From an uncultured Verrucomicrobiales bacterium (GTDB lineage: Bacteria; Verrucomicrobiota; Verrucomicrobiia; Verrucomicrobiales; Akkermansiaceae), in NCBI GenBank assembly GCA_937928545.1, contig CALGJQ010000011.1, forward strand, positions 62,001 to 126,000: a DNA stretch of 64,000 nucleotides, read 5' to 3'. The notes under the pieces were generated by a model. It was not told where the DNA came from, did not search any database, and was given only the letters and a program-made list of their open reading frames with translations. Shown one piece after another: positions 1 to 9,826 of the stretch. Each line of letters starts with the position of its first letter. Positions within the stretch are counted from its first letter, which is position 1. A program made the translations under genes and the position numbers.

Positions 1-2
1 AG

Positions 3-209
3 GACCTGTGCCAGAAGTCTGGGTACCAACACGGCACGACCTCCGACGCGCTCGAAATTTTCGAGAAAGCTTCAGCTCTTCCCGAGATGGAGATGCCCAA
101 AGTCGCCGGAACTCTTCGCAAACTCCACCGCGTAGCACCATTTCTTTTCCTGAATGGAAACACCTTCGCTGAGATTGGAAAAAGCATTCGAAGACGAAAG
201 AGAGAATAA
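3..209 (+). CDS. C-terminal tail of an unidentified protein (partial)
   Basis: The window opens inside a reading frame that closes at TAA 207-209, leaving a 68-residue C-terminal fragment. It is charged and ends in a basic cluster (SIRRRKRE). The N-terminal part is outside the window and I recognise no family. It lies 54 bases upstream of tgt on the same strand, so it may belong to the same transcript. Because the frame is short and truncated, coding status is plausible but not proven. Confidence 0.45.
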   Translation, partial: DLCQKSGYQHGTTSDALEIFEKASALPEMEMPKVAGTLRKLHRVAPFLFLNGNTFAEIGKSIRRRKRE

Positions 210-263
210 TCAAGATCTCTAATTTTCAATTTGCCCATCCTAGGCTAACACCCGCCCGCGCCC

Positions 264-1391
264 ATGTTCGAACTCCTCCACAGCGACTCTGACTCCAAGG
301 CCCGCCGCGGTCGCCTCACCACTCCACACGGAGTGATCGAAACCCCAATCTTTATGCCCGTCGGCACTCAGGGTTCCGTCAAAACCCTCCATCCCGATGA
401 CCTCGTCATGATGGATGCTCAGATCATCCTCGGAAACACCTACCACCTCTGGCTCCGCCCCGGCACTGAAGTCATCGAACAACTCGGCGGCCTCCACTCC
501 TTCACCACCTGGGACCGTCCCATGCTCACCGATTCCGGCGGCTTCCAAGTCTGGTCCCTTTCCAAAATTCGCAAGATCACCGAAGAAGGCGTGCAATTCC
601 AAAGCCACCTCGACGGCACCCGCATGATGCTCAGCCCCGAGAAGAGCATGGAAATCCAAGCGATCTTCGGCTCTGACATCGCGATGCTTTTCGACGAATG
701 CCCGCCCTATCCCTGCGAGCGCAAATACGCCGAAGATTCCACCGCGCTTACCACCCGCTGGGGAAAACGATGCAAGGACTGGATCGAAGCCAACAAGCCC
801 ACCAGCGGCACCGGACGCCAACTCCACTTCGGCATCGTGCAAGGCAGCTCCTACCCCGACCTCCGCGAGCTTTCCGCCCGTCAACTCGTCGATCTCGATC
901 TCGACGGCTACGCCATCGGCGGCGTCTCCGTCGGCGAACCCGAACACGAAATGTTCGCCGCCATCCAAAATGCCGAACCCTTTCTCCCAAAAGACAAGCC
1001 TCGCTACGCCATGGGCCTCGGCACCCCCACCCAGCTGCTCGAAATGATCGGCCAAGGCGTCGACATGTTCGACTGCGTTCACCCCACCCGCTGCGCTCGT
1101 CATGGTCAGGCCTTCACTCCCGATGGCCCCATCCACATTAAGAACAAGCAATTCGAATTCGACGCCAAGCCGCTCTCCGAAGACGCCCACCCCCACGTCG
1201 CCCGCTTCTCCCGTGCCTTCCTCCGCCACAGCTTCCGAGCCGGAGAAATCATCGCCCAGCGGGTCCTTTCCTTCCATAACCTCCACTTTTACCTCGGCCT
1301 CATGGAAGGAGCCCGCAAGGCCATCTCCGAAGACCGCTTTCGCGAATTCCAACGCGAATTTGTGGCCCGCTATACCGCCGGACAAAAATAA
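264..1391 (+). CDS. tgt: tRNA-guanine transglycosylase lacking the zinc cysteines
   Basis: Exchanges guanine 34 for a queuosine precursor base in GUN-anticodon tRNAs. At 375 residues it has normal family length. Seen: the substrate-binding Asp in LTDSGGFQ (D90), DEC at 144-146, GIVQG near 190, GGVSVGE near 219-225, and the nucleophile Asp in MFDCV (D270). The usual Cys-x-Cys-x2-Cys zinc segment is replaced by Ala308, Pro310 and Ala313 (local sequence DAHPHVA). The later zinc-ligand His is kept (H338 in SFHN). The family PTRxxRNG motif reads PTRCARHG. It is followed by yajC and secDF, a classical bacterial gene order. queD at 24.8 kb also serves the queuosine pathway. Family assignment is secure; the missing zinc ligands are the oddity. 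Confidence 0.95.
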   Translation: MFELLHSDSDSKARRGRLTTPHGVIETPIFMPVGTQGSVKTLHPDDLVMMDAQIILGNTYHLWLRPGTEVIEQLGGLHSFTTWDRPMLTDSGGFQVWSLSKIRKITEEGVQFQSHLDGTRMMLSPEKSMEIQAIFGSDIAMLFDECPPYPCERKYAEDSTALTTRWGKRCKDWIEANKPTSGTGRQLHFGIVQGSSYPDLRELSARQLVDLDLDGYAIGGVSVGEPEHEMFAAIQNAEPFLPKDKPRYAMGLGTPTQLLEMIGQGVDMFDCVHPTRCARHGQAFTPDGPIHIKNKQFEFDAKPLSEDAHPHVARFSRAFLRHSFRAGEIIAQRVLSFHNLHFYLGLMEGARKAISEDRFREFQREFVARYTAGQK

Positions 1392-1578
1392 AGAACATCC
1401 CCCTCTTGCGATTCCCAATTCTCAAGCTCCATTTGTTCATTCCTAAATCGTTCATTTGTTCGTTCCAGAGGCGGTTTAGGATTGCTTTCCTTAGCTAATC
1501 CTAGTTTTTTCCCCGTCTTCGCTCGTTTTGCCAAATTTGGCGTAGCGGTCCTCACAATTCTACATACCTTCCACTCCA

Positions 1579-1941
1579 GTGACTTCGACATTCTCAATTC
1601 TCGCTCAACAACCTGCCGGTGGCGGCATCCTCGGAAACCCTCTCGTCATGATCGGTCTCATGATCGTGATGTTCTACTTCCTTCTCATCCGCCCGCAGAA
1701 GAAGCAGCGCCAAGAGCTCGAAGCCCGCATCGCCTCAATGGCCAAAGGAGACAAAATCATAACGATCGGTGGAATGCACGGCATCGTTCACCACATCTCT
1801 CCCGAGACGGTGACCATCAAAATCTCCGAAGGCGTCTTCGTCCCTTTCAATAAGTCCTCCATCGCCACCGTCGACAAGACCGGCAAGGGCGACAAGAAAG
1901 CCCCTGAAGTGATTGAGGCTGACGAAGTCACCAAAGGCTAA
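1579..1941 (+). CDS. yajC: Preprotein translocase subunit YajC
   Basis: Small inner-membrane partner of SecDF in the Sec translocon. The 120-residue product has a single N-terminal membrane segment (about residues 20-38), then the typical basic stretch IRPQKKQRQE and a small soluble domain containing GDKIITIGGMHGIV. The start is a GTG at 1579, the first start codon before the conserved region. No clear Shine-Dalgarno sequence is visible. It sits 38 bases before secDF, as in many bacteria, and is probably co-transcribed with it. The tail is charged and looks unstructured. Confidence 0.93.
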   Translation: MTSTFSILAQQPAGGGILGNPLVMIGLMIVMFYFLLIRPQKKQRQELEARIASMAKGDKIITIGGMHGIVHHISPETVTIKISEGVFVPFNKSSIATVDKTGKGDKKAPEVIEADEVTKG

Positions 1942-1979
1942 TCCTGCTCTCTCCCTAAATTTCTCAAATCAACTCATTC

Positions 1980-4418
1980 ATGGATCTCCAAGATTATCCT
2001 CTTCTCGTCGTTGGCGCCGGTATCGCCATCGTCGGTCTCATTTTCTGGTATGTCGCGAGCGAAATCGACCGCCGTAAGCGCAACGTCGGCTCAATCGCGA
2101 TCGCAATCGTCATTCTCTTATGCACCGTCGCCATTTTCCCGAACTTCTACAAAGCGGACTTTTCACCAAACCTCAGAGGCGGAATCGATCTCATCGGAGG
2201 ATCGTCCTTCACCGTTGAAATCGAAGAAGGCACCGACCGCGATGAAAATCCCATCCCCGTCACACCTGAAGCGGTCCAACAAGCCATCGCCACTCTCTCC
2301 GATCGCCTCTCTGGCAGCGGCTTGACCGATAACCTGATGCAACCTCTCGGTGAGAATCGCATCATCATTGAAATGCCCGGTCTCGGAGATGAAAACCGCG
2401 CAGATGTTCGAGACACGATCGAACGCACCGCACGCCTTGAGCTCAAAGAAGTTCACCCTCAGAGCGATGAAATCATCGCAGGAATCGAATCTGGCAGCCG
2501 CTTAGCCCCTCCGGGATACCGAGTTTACCAACTCCCCATTATTGACGAGGAAAGCCAAACCAAAATCGGCGACCGTCCCATTCTCCTTCGCGGACGAAAC
2601 ATCGTTGGGGGTGAATCCGTCAAGACCGCTCGAGCCACGAATCGGATTGGTGAAATCGCCGTCCTCCTCACCAAAGAAGGTGGCGAGCGAGTCCGCAACT
2701 CCACTGAAAAAATGACAAAGGGCCGAGACCGCATGGCCGTGGTCCTCGATGACCAAGCTCTCATTGCCCCAACCGTGCAAGCCGTCCTAAGCCGAGACTT
2801 CGTCATCAATGGACTCGATAACAAAGAAGAAGTCCGCCGGATCGTCTTCGCCCTAAACAACCCTCTGAAGAACCCGCTCAAAATTCTTTCCGAGAACAAC
2901 GTGAGTGCTCGCTACGGTAAGGAAGTGGTTCGTCAAGGAATCACCGCAGCCGTGACAGGCCTTGCCTTGACCCTCCTTTTCATTCTTCTCTACTACCGCT
3001 TTGCTGGTGTTGTCGCCCTAATCGGCCTCGCGATCAACATGCTCATCCTCTTCGGAGCGATGGCAATGTTTGGCGCGACCTTCACCCTTCCCGGTATTGC
3101 CGGTATCATCCTCACCATCGGTGTTGCCGTTGATGCCAATGTTCTCATCTACGAGCGCCTTCGCGAGGAAATGGCTGCTGGCAAATCACTCAAGAACGCT
3201 CTCAAGGCAGCTTATGAAAAGGCCTTTAGTGCCATCTTCGATGCCAACATCACCACTCTTTTAACTGCCATTATTCTCCTCTGGCGGGCTTCCGATCAGA
3301 TGAAGGGCTTCGCGATCACCCTAACGATCGGAATTCTCTCTTCGATGTTTGCCGCACTTCTTGTCACTCGCGTGGTCTTCTTTTGGGGACAAGATACAGG
3401 AGCATTGAAAAAACTGAGTTTCATGAACCTAATCCCTGAAAAGACGGTCAAGTTCATGCAGATGCGTAAGCCCGCTTTCATGCTTTCAGCTCTCCTCTTT
3501 ATCGGATCACTCGTCATCATGGGCACCAAGGGAAACTCAGCTCTCGGCATCGATTTCCTTGGAGGAAGCCGTATCACAGCTCAGCTAGAAAAAGGACAAG
3601 AGCTCAGCGCAGAAACTGTGACAGAAGTAATTTCAGATCTTACGCTCGCGAAGAATGCCACCGTGCAACTTGAAAGCGTCCCTAATGCTGATGGTAAAAT
3701 CATCAGAATTAAGTGCGACACTAAGGACGTTGATCAAATTGAAGCTGAGCTCCGCACAGAGATCGACATCTTTGGAGAGAAAAATGCTGACGGTAAATGG
3801 GCTCTTAAAATCACGCCCGAAAGTATCTCAGCCTCCCTCGGCGGAGAGTTCCTCAAAAACTCCCTCTGGGCTCTCGGCTTGGGTCTCTTCGCCGTTCTGA
3901 TCTACATCAGCCTGCGCTTCGAGTTCTCCTTCGCCGTCGGTGCTTTTGCCGCGCTCTTCCACGATCTCGTCATCTGTATCGGAGTGGTCATTCTCTTTGG
4001 CACGGAACTCTCCCTCATTCACGTCGGAGCTTTCCTCACCATTGCCGGTTACTCGATCAACGACACCATCGTGGTCTTTGACCGCATGCGCGAAGCTTTG
4101 CGAAGCAAACGAGGTGAGGTGATCGATGTCATGAACGCCGCGATCAACGCAACCCTCTCACGGACCATCCTGACCTCGGTCACGACCTTCGTAGCGGTCT
4201 TGGTTCTCTACATCTTCGGTGGTGCCGCACTGAAAGACTTCTCCTTCGCCATCATGATCGGAGTCGTCGTCGGAACCTACTCCTCGATCTTCATCGCCGC
4301 TCCCGTGGTTTACCTCTGGAGTAAGGCCCGCGGAACGAACCTCCGCAAAGAGCTTCTCGACGCAGACCTCGATATGTCCACCATGCTTCAGGACAAGAAG
4401 CCTGCCGAGTCAGAGTAA
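1980..4418 (+). CDS. secDF: Fused protein-export membrane protein SecDF
   Basis: Proton-motive-force-driven component that completes protein translocation from the outer face of the membrane. At 812 residues it is a natural fusion of SecD (about 1-480) and SecF (about 490-812), as in Bacillus and many PVC bacteria. SecD signatures: RGGIDLIGGS near 62 and VAVDANVLIYERLREE in the fourth SecD helix. SecF signatures: GIDFLGGSR and AGYSINDTIVVFDRMRE. About twelve transmembrane segments with two large periplasmic loops fit the family. The gene is followed at once by a strong hairpin terminator, so tgt-yajC-secDF probably ends here. Confidence 0.96.
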   Translation: MDLQDYPLLVVGAGIAIVGLIFWYVASEIDRRKRNVGSIAIAIVILLCTVAIFPNFYKADFSPNLRGGIDLIGGSSFTVEIEEGTDRDENPIPVTPEAVQQAIATLSDRLSGSGLTDNLMQPLGENRIIIEMPGLGDENRADVRDTIERTARLELKEVHPQSDEIIAGIESGSRLAPPGYRVYQLPIIDEESQTKIGDRPILLRGRNIVGGESVKTARATNRIGEIAVLLTKEGGERVRNSTEKMTKGRDRMAVVLDDQALIAPTVQAVLSRDFVINGLDNKEEVRRIVFALNNPLKNPLKILSENNVSARYGKEVVRQGITAAVTGLALTLLFILLYYRFAGVVALIGLAINMLILFGAMAMFGATFTLPGIAGIILTIGVAVDANVLIYERLREEMAAGKSLKNALKAAYEKAFSAIFDANITTLLTAIILLWRASDQMKGFAITLTIGILSSMFAALLVTRVVFFWGQDTGALKKLSFMNLIPEKTVKFMQMRKPAFMLSALLFIGSLVIMGTKGNSALGIDFLGGSRITAQLEKGQELSAETVTEVISDLTLAKNATVQLESVPNADGKIIRIKCDTKDVDQIEAELRTEIDIFGEKNADGKWALKITPESISASLGGEFLKNSLWALGLGLFAVLIYISLRFEFSFAVGAFAALFHDLVICIGVVILFGTELSLIHVGAFLTIAGYSINDTIVVFDRMREALRSKRGEVIDVMNAAINATLSRTILTSVTTFVAVLVLYIFGGAALKDFSFAIMIGVVVGTYSSIFIAAPVVYLWSKARGTNLRKELLDADLDMSTMLQDKKPAESE

Positions 4419-4440
4419 GCGCCTGATCAAACTCTCTCAC

Positions 4441-4476
4441 AAAAGCCTATCTGGATTGTTTCCGGATAGGCTTTTT
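4441..4476 (+). terminator. Rho-independent terminator after secDF
   Basis: Stem AAGCCTATCTGG / CCGGATAGGCTT (12 pairs with one G-U) around a 7-base loop, followed by a T run. It lies 25 bases after the secDF stop and before the deacetylase start. Confidence 0.9.
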
Positions 4477-4521
4477 CAATGATTGCAAAAGTTACTTAAG
4501 TCTTCTAAACTAAACGCCGCC

Positions 4522-5691
4522 ATGACTCACTCCGCATTCGCCTTGTTGACCTTGGGAACTCTTTTTCCATTTTCCCCGCTCGCGGCCCAAGAATCCCCAA
4601 ACAATGCTCCCGCACCTGCGGCCAAAGCACCGGTGCCCCTAGAAGACGATGGCTCCCGCGTCTCCGTGCTTGGTTATCATGTTTTCCACGCCACCCAAAA
4701 GCCCTCTCAAATGCGGATTCGCACCTCGAAGTTTCGCGAGCAAATGCAGGCCATTAAAAATTCGAATATCCCAGTGATCAGCATGGAGCAATTTCTCGGC
4801 TGGCGACGCGGAGAGCAAGAGATCCCACCCAAGTCCTTTCTCATCACCATGGATGATGGCTGGAAATCGGTCTACACCGAGGCCTACCCAGTTTTGAAGG
4901 AATTCCAAATGCCCTTCACCATCTTCCTTTATAAAAAATACGTTGGCTCAAATCGCGGAAGCCGAGCGATGTCTCTGAAGATGATCAATGAAATGGTCGA
5001 TAGTGGTCTTTGCACCATCGGTTCCCACTCCGTCAGCCACCCTTTTCCCAGTGATGTCAAAAAGGCCGCCAAAAATGGACCCGCAGCCTATGACGAATTT
5101 CTACAAATGGAACTCGGAGACTCCAAGAGCTTCCTCGAAGAGACCTTTAAGAAAAGCGTGACCACTTACGCCTACCCTGGTGGCTATCATACCGACGAAA
5201 TGTTCCCGATCGCGGATTCTCTCGGCTATGACAATCTCTTCACCGTTCTTCCCGGAAAAGTCCGCCGTGATTCCGCCTCGCATACTCTTCCTCGCTACAT
5301 CGTTCTTGGAAATCATGATGGCCCCTTCAATACCGCCATGGTTTTTCGTAATAGCCCCCGCTTTTCTTCCGCTCCCGTGACTTTACCACACCCCACCAAA
5401 CCTGAATCAGGAGCCATCGTGTCCTCCCGTCTCCCCACAATCTCAGTCGACCTCTCCAATGTCATCGACCTCGATCCCGAATCCGTCGTCATGAGAGTCG
5501 CGGGCTTTGACAAAGTCCCCGTTGTAGTTAACCCAAACACCAAGGTCTTCGAATGGACCGTTACTCGTCCACTCCGCCAACCGATGTGTGAAGTCACGGC
5601 TCAGTGGAGACTTCTCTCAAAAGAGAAATACGAGCCCGTCATGCGTTGGTCTTTCCGCTTAGACCGAGAATCGGCCTATCAGGCAAATTAG
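4522..5691 (+). CDS. Secreted polysaccharide deacetylase (NodB-like)
   Basis: Probable carbohydrate esterase family 4 enzyme acting outside the cytoplasm. I chose ATG 4522 because it yields a clear signal peptide ending in PLAAQES; an in-frame TTG at 4483 would start just behind the secDF terminator. NodB motifs: ITMDDGW (metal-binding Asp pair), GSHSVSHPFP (the two metal His) and TYAYPGGYH. A further 130 or so residues form a C-terminal beta-rich domain I cannot name. The substrate (peptidoglycan, chitin-like or capsule glycan) cannot be told from sequence. Neighbours give no pathway clue. Confidence 0.88.
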   Translation: MTHSAFALLTLGTLFPFSPLAAQESPNNAPAPAAKAPVPLEDDGSRVSVLGYHVFHATQKPSQMRIRTSKFREQMQAIKNSNIPVISMEQFLGWRRGEQEIPPKSFLITMDDGWKSVYTEAYPVLKEFQMPFTIFLYKKYVGSNRGSRAMSLKMINEMVDSGLCTIGSHSVSHPFPSDVKKAAKNGPAAYDEFLQMELGDSKSFLEETFKKSVTTYAYPGGYHTDEMFPIADSLGYDNLFTVLPGKVRRDSASHTLPRYIVLGNHDGPFNTAMVFRNSPRFSSAPVTLPHPTKPESGAIVSSRLPTISVDLSNVIDLDPESVVMRVAGFDKVPVVVNPNTKVFEWTVTRPLRQPMCEVTAQWRLLSKEKYEPVMRWSFRLDRESAYQAN

Positions 5692-5857
5692 CCGACTTTA
5701 ATAGAGTCCGGATATCCAAAAGACCGCACATCGAGGGAAATAGCCACTTTTCAAGCTATCATAACCCTGAAAACTCTCATTTTCTCGAAGAAACGGTCAT
5801 TTTTACTTGCCATGACTCGAAATTAAGGCAGTCTTCCGCCCGAAACACCCAACTTTC

Positions 5858-7585
5858 ATGAGCAAAAAGAAAATCGACGGAGCACAGGCTCTCATCAAGA
5901 CTCTTGATGACCTCGGAATCGAATACATCTTCGGATATTCCGGCGGTGCAGCCATTCCTATTTTTGACGCCTTAGAAACCGTCAAAACCAAGATGAAGTT
6001 CATTCTCGTTCGTCACGAGCAAGGAGCAGTTCACATGGCAGACGGCTACGCCCGCGCCACTGGCAAGCCAGCTGCGGTTCTCGTCACCTCTGGACCAGGA
6101 GCAGGAAACACCGTCACTGGCCTCATGACCGCTCAGATGGACTCCGTCCCCATGCTCGTGATCTGCGGACAGCAAGTCACTTGGATGCTTGGGAAGGACG
6201 CCTTCCAAGAAGCGGACATTTTCGGAATCACCGTTCCCGTCGTTAAGCACAACTATCTCGTTAAGGAGACCAACGATCTCGTGCGCATTACCAAAGAAGC
6301 TCATCACATCGCGACCACCGGCCGCCCGGGCCCTGTCCTCATCGATGTTCCTAAAGATGTTTCTTCAGGAGACTTCACCGCCTCCATGGATCCTGAGCTC
6401 GATCTCCCCGGCTACGATCCTTACGAATCTCTCAATATCGACCCGAAAGGGGTCGCCGATGTCGTCGCCTTAATCAAGGAAGCCAAGCGCCCCGTCATTC
6501 TGGCCGGCCAAGGCACCATGATTTCCCGCGCCGACAAGGAACTCATGGAGCTAGCGGAAACTCTCCGTTGCCCAGTCACCTCCACCCTTTTAGGAAAAGG
6601 CGTCTTCCCCGAGACTCACGAACTCAGCCTCGGGATGCTCGGAATGCACGGCACCGCCTATGCCAACAAAGCGATGTGTGAGTGCGATCTCCTCATCAAT
6701 GTCGGCTCCCGTTTCGACGACCGCATTATCGGTCAGCCAGACAAGTTCTGCGCCGACGCCAAGATCGTCCACATCGACATCGACCCCGCCGAGATGGACA
6801 AGATGATCCGTCCCGACGTTCAGATCGTCGGAGATGCCAAAGCGGCCCTCGCCCTCATCAATCAAGAAATCGAGCCCCTCGAAACCGCCGATTGGCTCAA
6901 GAAATTGGACGGCTACAAGAAGAAGTTCCCCCTTGCCTACAAAAAGCAAGGCGGCCTGCGCATGCAGCAAGTCATTGAGGAACTTTACGAGCAAACCGAG
7001 GGCAAGGCCATCGTCTCCACCGACGTCGGTCAGCACCAAATGTGGGCTGCTCAGTTTTACAAGAACAACGAATCCTACCACTGGCTCTCTTCTGGAGGTG
7101 CCGGAACCATGGGCTTCGGATTCCCCGCCGCAATTGGTGCTCAGCTCGCTCAGCCTGACAAAATGGTGATCTCGATCTCTGGAGACGGAGGATTCCAAAT
7201 GACCCTCTTCGAATTGGCCACCGCCGCCATTCACAAGCTTCCCATCAAGATCGTGGTTCTCAACAACCACTACCTCGGAATGGTTCGCCAATGGCAGGAG
7301 CTCTTCTTTGAAAACCGCGAATCCGGAGTCGACCTCGAAGGAAACCCTGACTTCTGCAAGCTCGCAGCAGCCTACGGAATCCCCAGTGTCCACTTCAAGC
7401 GCCCCGCTGATTGCAAACGTAAGATCGAAGAGGCCCTCGCCTATAACGATGGCCCCATCCTCATTCACGCTGAGTGCGTGAAATATGAAAACGTCTTCCC
7501 GATGATCCCTGCCGGAGCCGCGCTCGAAGACATGATCACCGAGCCGCCGAAACACCAAATGGCGAAACCCACTGGATCGACCTAA
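5858..7585 (+). CDS. ilvB: Acetolactate synthase large subunit
   Basis: Thiamine-diphosphate enzyme for the first shared step of valine, leucine and isoleucine synthesis, joining pyruvate to pyruvate or 2-oxobutyrate. The 575-residue protein begins with an [11 protein letters not shown] segment and carries the catalytic-Glu region [16 protein letters not shown], the FAD-binding central part and the TPP/Mg motif [12 protein letters not shown] with downstream LNN. ilvN follows after 94 bases, so the two subunits probably form one unit. The 166-base leader shows no obvious peptide attenuator. Confidence 0.96.
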   Translation: MSKKKIDGAQALIKTLDDLGIEYIFGYSGGAAIPIFDALETVKTKMKFILVRHEQGAVHMADGYARATGKPAAVLVTSGPGAGNTVTGLMTAQMDSVPMLVICGQQVTWMLGKDAFQEADIFGITVPVVKHNYLVKETNDLVRITKEAHHIATTGRPGPVLIDVPKDVSSGDFTASMDPELDLPGYDPYESLNIDPKGVADVVALIKEAKRPVILAGQGTMISRADKELMELAETLRCPVTSTLLGKGVFPETHELSLGMLGMHGTAYANKAMCECDLLINVGSRFDDRIIGQPDKFCADAKIVHIDIDPAEMDKMIRPDVQIVGDAKAALALINQEIEPLETADWLKKLDGYKKKFPLAYKKQGGLRMQQVIEELYEQTEGKAIVSTDVGQHQMWAAQFYKNNESYHWLSSGGAGTMGFGFPAAIGAQLAQPDKMVISISGDGGFQMTLFELATAAIHKLPIKIVVLNNHYLGMVRQWQELFFENRESGVDLEGNPDFCKLAAAYGIPSVHFKRPADCKRKIEEALAYNDGPILIHAECVKYENVFPMIPAGAALEDMITEPPKHQMAKPTGST

Positions 7586-7679
7586 AAAAGTGACTAGGGG
7601 ACTGAGTTAGCGAGTTATTAAGCCTCACTGCTACCGTCGTCCCTTAACATCATAACCAATAACCAAATCACTTGATTTC

Positions 7680-8219
7680 ATGTCCAAGACAATCGTAACC
7701 ACCGATACTCCGGTTGAAGACGCCACCCGTGGTGCTTCAAACACTCTTTCGATCCTCGTGAACAACAGCCCTGGCGTGCTCATGCGCATCTGCCAGGTCT
7801 TCTCACGACGAGCATTCAATATTGATTCCCTTGTCGTTTCCGAGGGGCGCACTGGTGCCTTCTCTCGCATGACGATCGACGTCTCAGGCCACCCCGATGG
7901 CTTGGAGCAGATCATCAAGCAGGTGAACAAGCTCATTGATGTCATTCACTGCTTCGAGCACACCGCTCAAAACTCGGTGGTGCGTGAAATGCTCCTCGTG
8001 AAAATCCTTGCCGGAAATGATGAGCGCAACGCCGCCCTTCAAATCATCGAGCACTTCGCTGGTAAGACCGTCGACATGAGCCCCACTTCGATGGTTGCGA
8101 TGTTCACTGGAACGACGAGCAAACTCGACGCCGTCACACTCATGCTAAGTCAGTGCGAAGTCATCGAAACGATCCGCACCGGTAAAGTCGTGATGGCACG
8201 CGGCAGCCAAGCGACCTAA
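7680..8219 (+). CDS. ilvN: Acetolactate synthase small (regulatory) subunit
   Basis: Regulatory partner of IlvB that makes the holoenzyme valine-sensitive. The 179-residue protein has an ACT domain (HTLSILVNNSPGVLMRICQVFSRRAFNIDSL is its recognisable core, here starting NTLSILVNNSPGVL) and the usual C-terminal ALS_ss_C region containing VREMLLVKI. It is slightly longer at the N terminus than enterobacterial IlvH. It lies directly behind ilvB and before a hairpin terminator that it shares with convergent mpl. Confidence 0.95.
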   Translation: MSKTIVTTDTPVEDATRGASNTLSILVNNSPGVLMRICQVFSRRAFNIDSLVVSEGRTGAFSRMTIDVSGHPDGLEQIIKQVNKLIDVIHCFEHTAQNSVVREMLLVKILAGNDERNAALQIIEHFAGKTVDMSPTSMVAMFTGTTSKLDAVTLMLSQCEVIETIRTGKVVMARGSQAT

Positions 8220-8261
8220 ACGGAGAGGCTCTCTCCAGAGTGCCCAAGCTCATTTCAAAAC

Positions 8262-8296
8262 AAAAGCGGCTCGGAATTCATCTGAGCCGTTTTTTG
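8262..8296 (+). terminator. Terminator between ilvN and mpl
   Basis: Hairpin CGGCTC / GAGCCG with an 11-base loop and a run of six T on the plus strand. A short A run on the other side means it may also serve the convergent mpl gene. Confidence 0.75.
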
Positions 8297-8305
8297 TGAC
8301 CGCGA

Positions 8306-9808
8306 TCACACCTTCTCCAAACCGATCTGCTCGATGATCTCCTCTTGGATATGATCAAAGTGGCCGTTGCTCATCGTGATCAAAATGTCCCGCTCTTTGA
8401 TCTCATCTTCTAGATAGGAAAGGATCTGCTCATTCGTCTCAAAACGAACAGCCGGAACTCCGAGGGCCTTGATCATTTCACACACTCTTTCCGAGTCCAT
8501 GAAATCGGCTTCATCGTCATTGTGGCGAAAGGGAGGAATTTTCAAAATCGCCAAATCGGCCGCTTCAAACGAAGCGGGATAATCATTCTCAAAGGACTTC
8601 CGCCGACTTGAGTTCGATCGAGGCTCAAAGATCGCGACAATCCGATTCTTCTCCTTCGGATAACGCTTCCGCATCCCCGCCAGAGTCGCCTGAACCGCAG
8701 TCGGGTGATGAGCGTAATCATCAATCAACTCGATTCCTTTCTCAGAACATTGAGCAAGAAGCTCCTGACGCTTTTTCATCCCGCTAAATTTAGAAATCGT
8801 CTCTCTCAGCGAAGCCATCGCGAGACCATTCTCAATCGCAACCCCCAAGGCACAGGCCACATTTAGGAAATTGTATTCGCCCGTGAGAGGAGTCGCAACT
8901 TGCCCGAGTTCCTCTCCAAAGAATTGGAAGTTCAACACCTGCAATGCGGCATCGCTTTCTCCACAAGAAACTTTCAAGTCGGCTTCCTCTGCGAACCCAT
9001 AGGAGATGACCTTCCCTTTGCAGTAAGGCCGGAGCTTCGCAGCGTCATTGTCAGCACAAAGGAAGACCGTGCTGTCCTCAGACATTTCTTCGACCAAATA
9101 GCGGAAGGCCGTAAAATAATCTTCCTCGTCCCGATAGATGTCGGTGTGGTCCAACTCCAAGGAAGTCACAATGAGAAACTTGGCGTCATAATGGAGGAAC
9201 TTCGGACGCTTATCAAAATAGGCCGTGTCATATTCATCACCCTCGATGATGAAGGATTTTCCTGACGTCGTCGCATAGGCCGTATTCTCGCCCTGCACCA
9301 CGCCGCCAACCAAAAAGCTCGGGTCAGCTCCGGCATCGATAAAGAGCTTCAGAAGAAGTCCGGTCGTCGTCGTTTTGCCATGTGTCCCCGCCACCACAAT
9401 CCGCTCCTGTTCGCCCATCACGAAAAGCGAGAGAGCCTCCGCGACTGAAATGTAAGGCGTCCCCAACTCCCTCGCCGCCACGGCTTCGACATTGTCCGGC
9501 CCCAAGGCATTCCCAACAATGATGAGATCAGCATGAGCGACATTCTCCGCGGCAAAAGGCTTCTCCTCGATTCCCAGCTCTCGGATGACATCGGCCATCG
9601 GAGGCGCAAAGGTATTATCCGATCCTGTGACTCGATATCCCTTCGCCACCAACAAACCGGCAAGAGGCGCCATCGCTTTTCCGCAAACCCCACAAACATG
9701 AATCGTTTTCACCGCCTCTGGCGATGGAATCATTGGCCGCTCAGCGCGGCGCGCTTCTTCGTGTTTTAAACCGCTAATCTTCTGTCTGAAATACTCTTCT
9801 GATGTCAT
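8306..9808 (-). CDS. mpl: UDP-N-acetylmuramate:L-alanyl-gamma-D-glutamyl-meso-DAP ligase
   Basis: Cytoplasmic peptidoglycan-recycling enzyme that attaches the recovered tripeptide to UDP-MurNAc. The 500-residue protein has the Mur ligase architecture: N-terminal Rossmann part (HVCGVCGKAMAPLA), ATP loop GTHGKTTTTG, the Mpl-typical FIIEGDEYDTAYFDKRPKF stretch, LELDHTDIY and the YAHHPTAV motif. The EGDEYDTAYFDK segment points to Mpl rather than MurC. It implies meso-DAP peptidoglycan recycling. The HAD gene on the same strand lies 18 bases upstream. Confidence 0.93.
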   Translation of the reverse strand: MTSEEYFRQKISGLKHEEARRAERPMIPSPEAVKTIHVCGVCGKAMAPLAGLLVAKGYRVTGSDNTFAPPMADVIRELGIEEKPFAAENVAHADLIIVGNALGPDNVEAVAARELGTPYISVAEALSLFVMGEQERIVVAGTHGKTTTTGLLLKLFIDAGADPSFLVGGVVQGENTAYATTSGKSFIIEGDEYDTAYFDKRPKFLHYDAKFLIVTSLELDHTDIYRDEEDYFTAFRYLVEEMSEDSTVFLCADNDAAKLRPYCKGKVISYGFAEEADLKVSCGESDAALQVLNFQFFGEELGQVATPLTGEYNFLNVACALGVAIENGLAMASLRETISKFSGMKKRQELLAQCSEKGIELIDDYAHHPTAVQATLAGMRKRYPKEKNRIVAIFEPRSNSSRRKSFENDYPASFEAADLAILKIPPFRHNDDEADFMDSERVCEMIKALGVPAVRFETNEQILSYLEDEIKERDILITMSNGHFDHIQEEIIEQIGLEKV

Positions 9809-9826
9809 TGGGGAAAAAATCTCTGC

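Noticed and set aside
240-1418. Long minus-strand frame opposite tgt (392 codons)
   Set aside because: Product has no recognisable motif, while the plus strand is a clear Tgt. GC-rich codons with C in third position create long opposite frames throughout this genome.
1370-1597. 75-codon minus-strand frame between tgt and yajC
   Set aside because: It overlaps the ends of both genes and contains no motif; the gap shows only short repeated words such as TCATTTGTTC.
4483-4521. TTG start for the polysaccharide deacetylase
   Set aside because: It begins directly behind the secDF terminator and spoils the signal peptide, whereas ATG 4522 gives a good one.
5692-5857. Leader attenuator before ilvB
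   Set aside because: No short peptide rich in Leu/Val/Ile codons and no hairpin with a T run is seen.
6590-7558. 322-codon minus-strand frame opposite ilvB
   Set aside because: Shadow of a well-conserved gene; composition is biased to Gly/Val/Glu without domain motifs.
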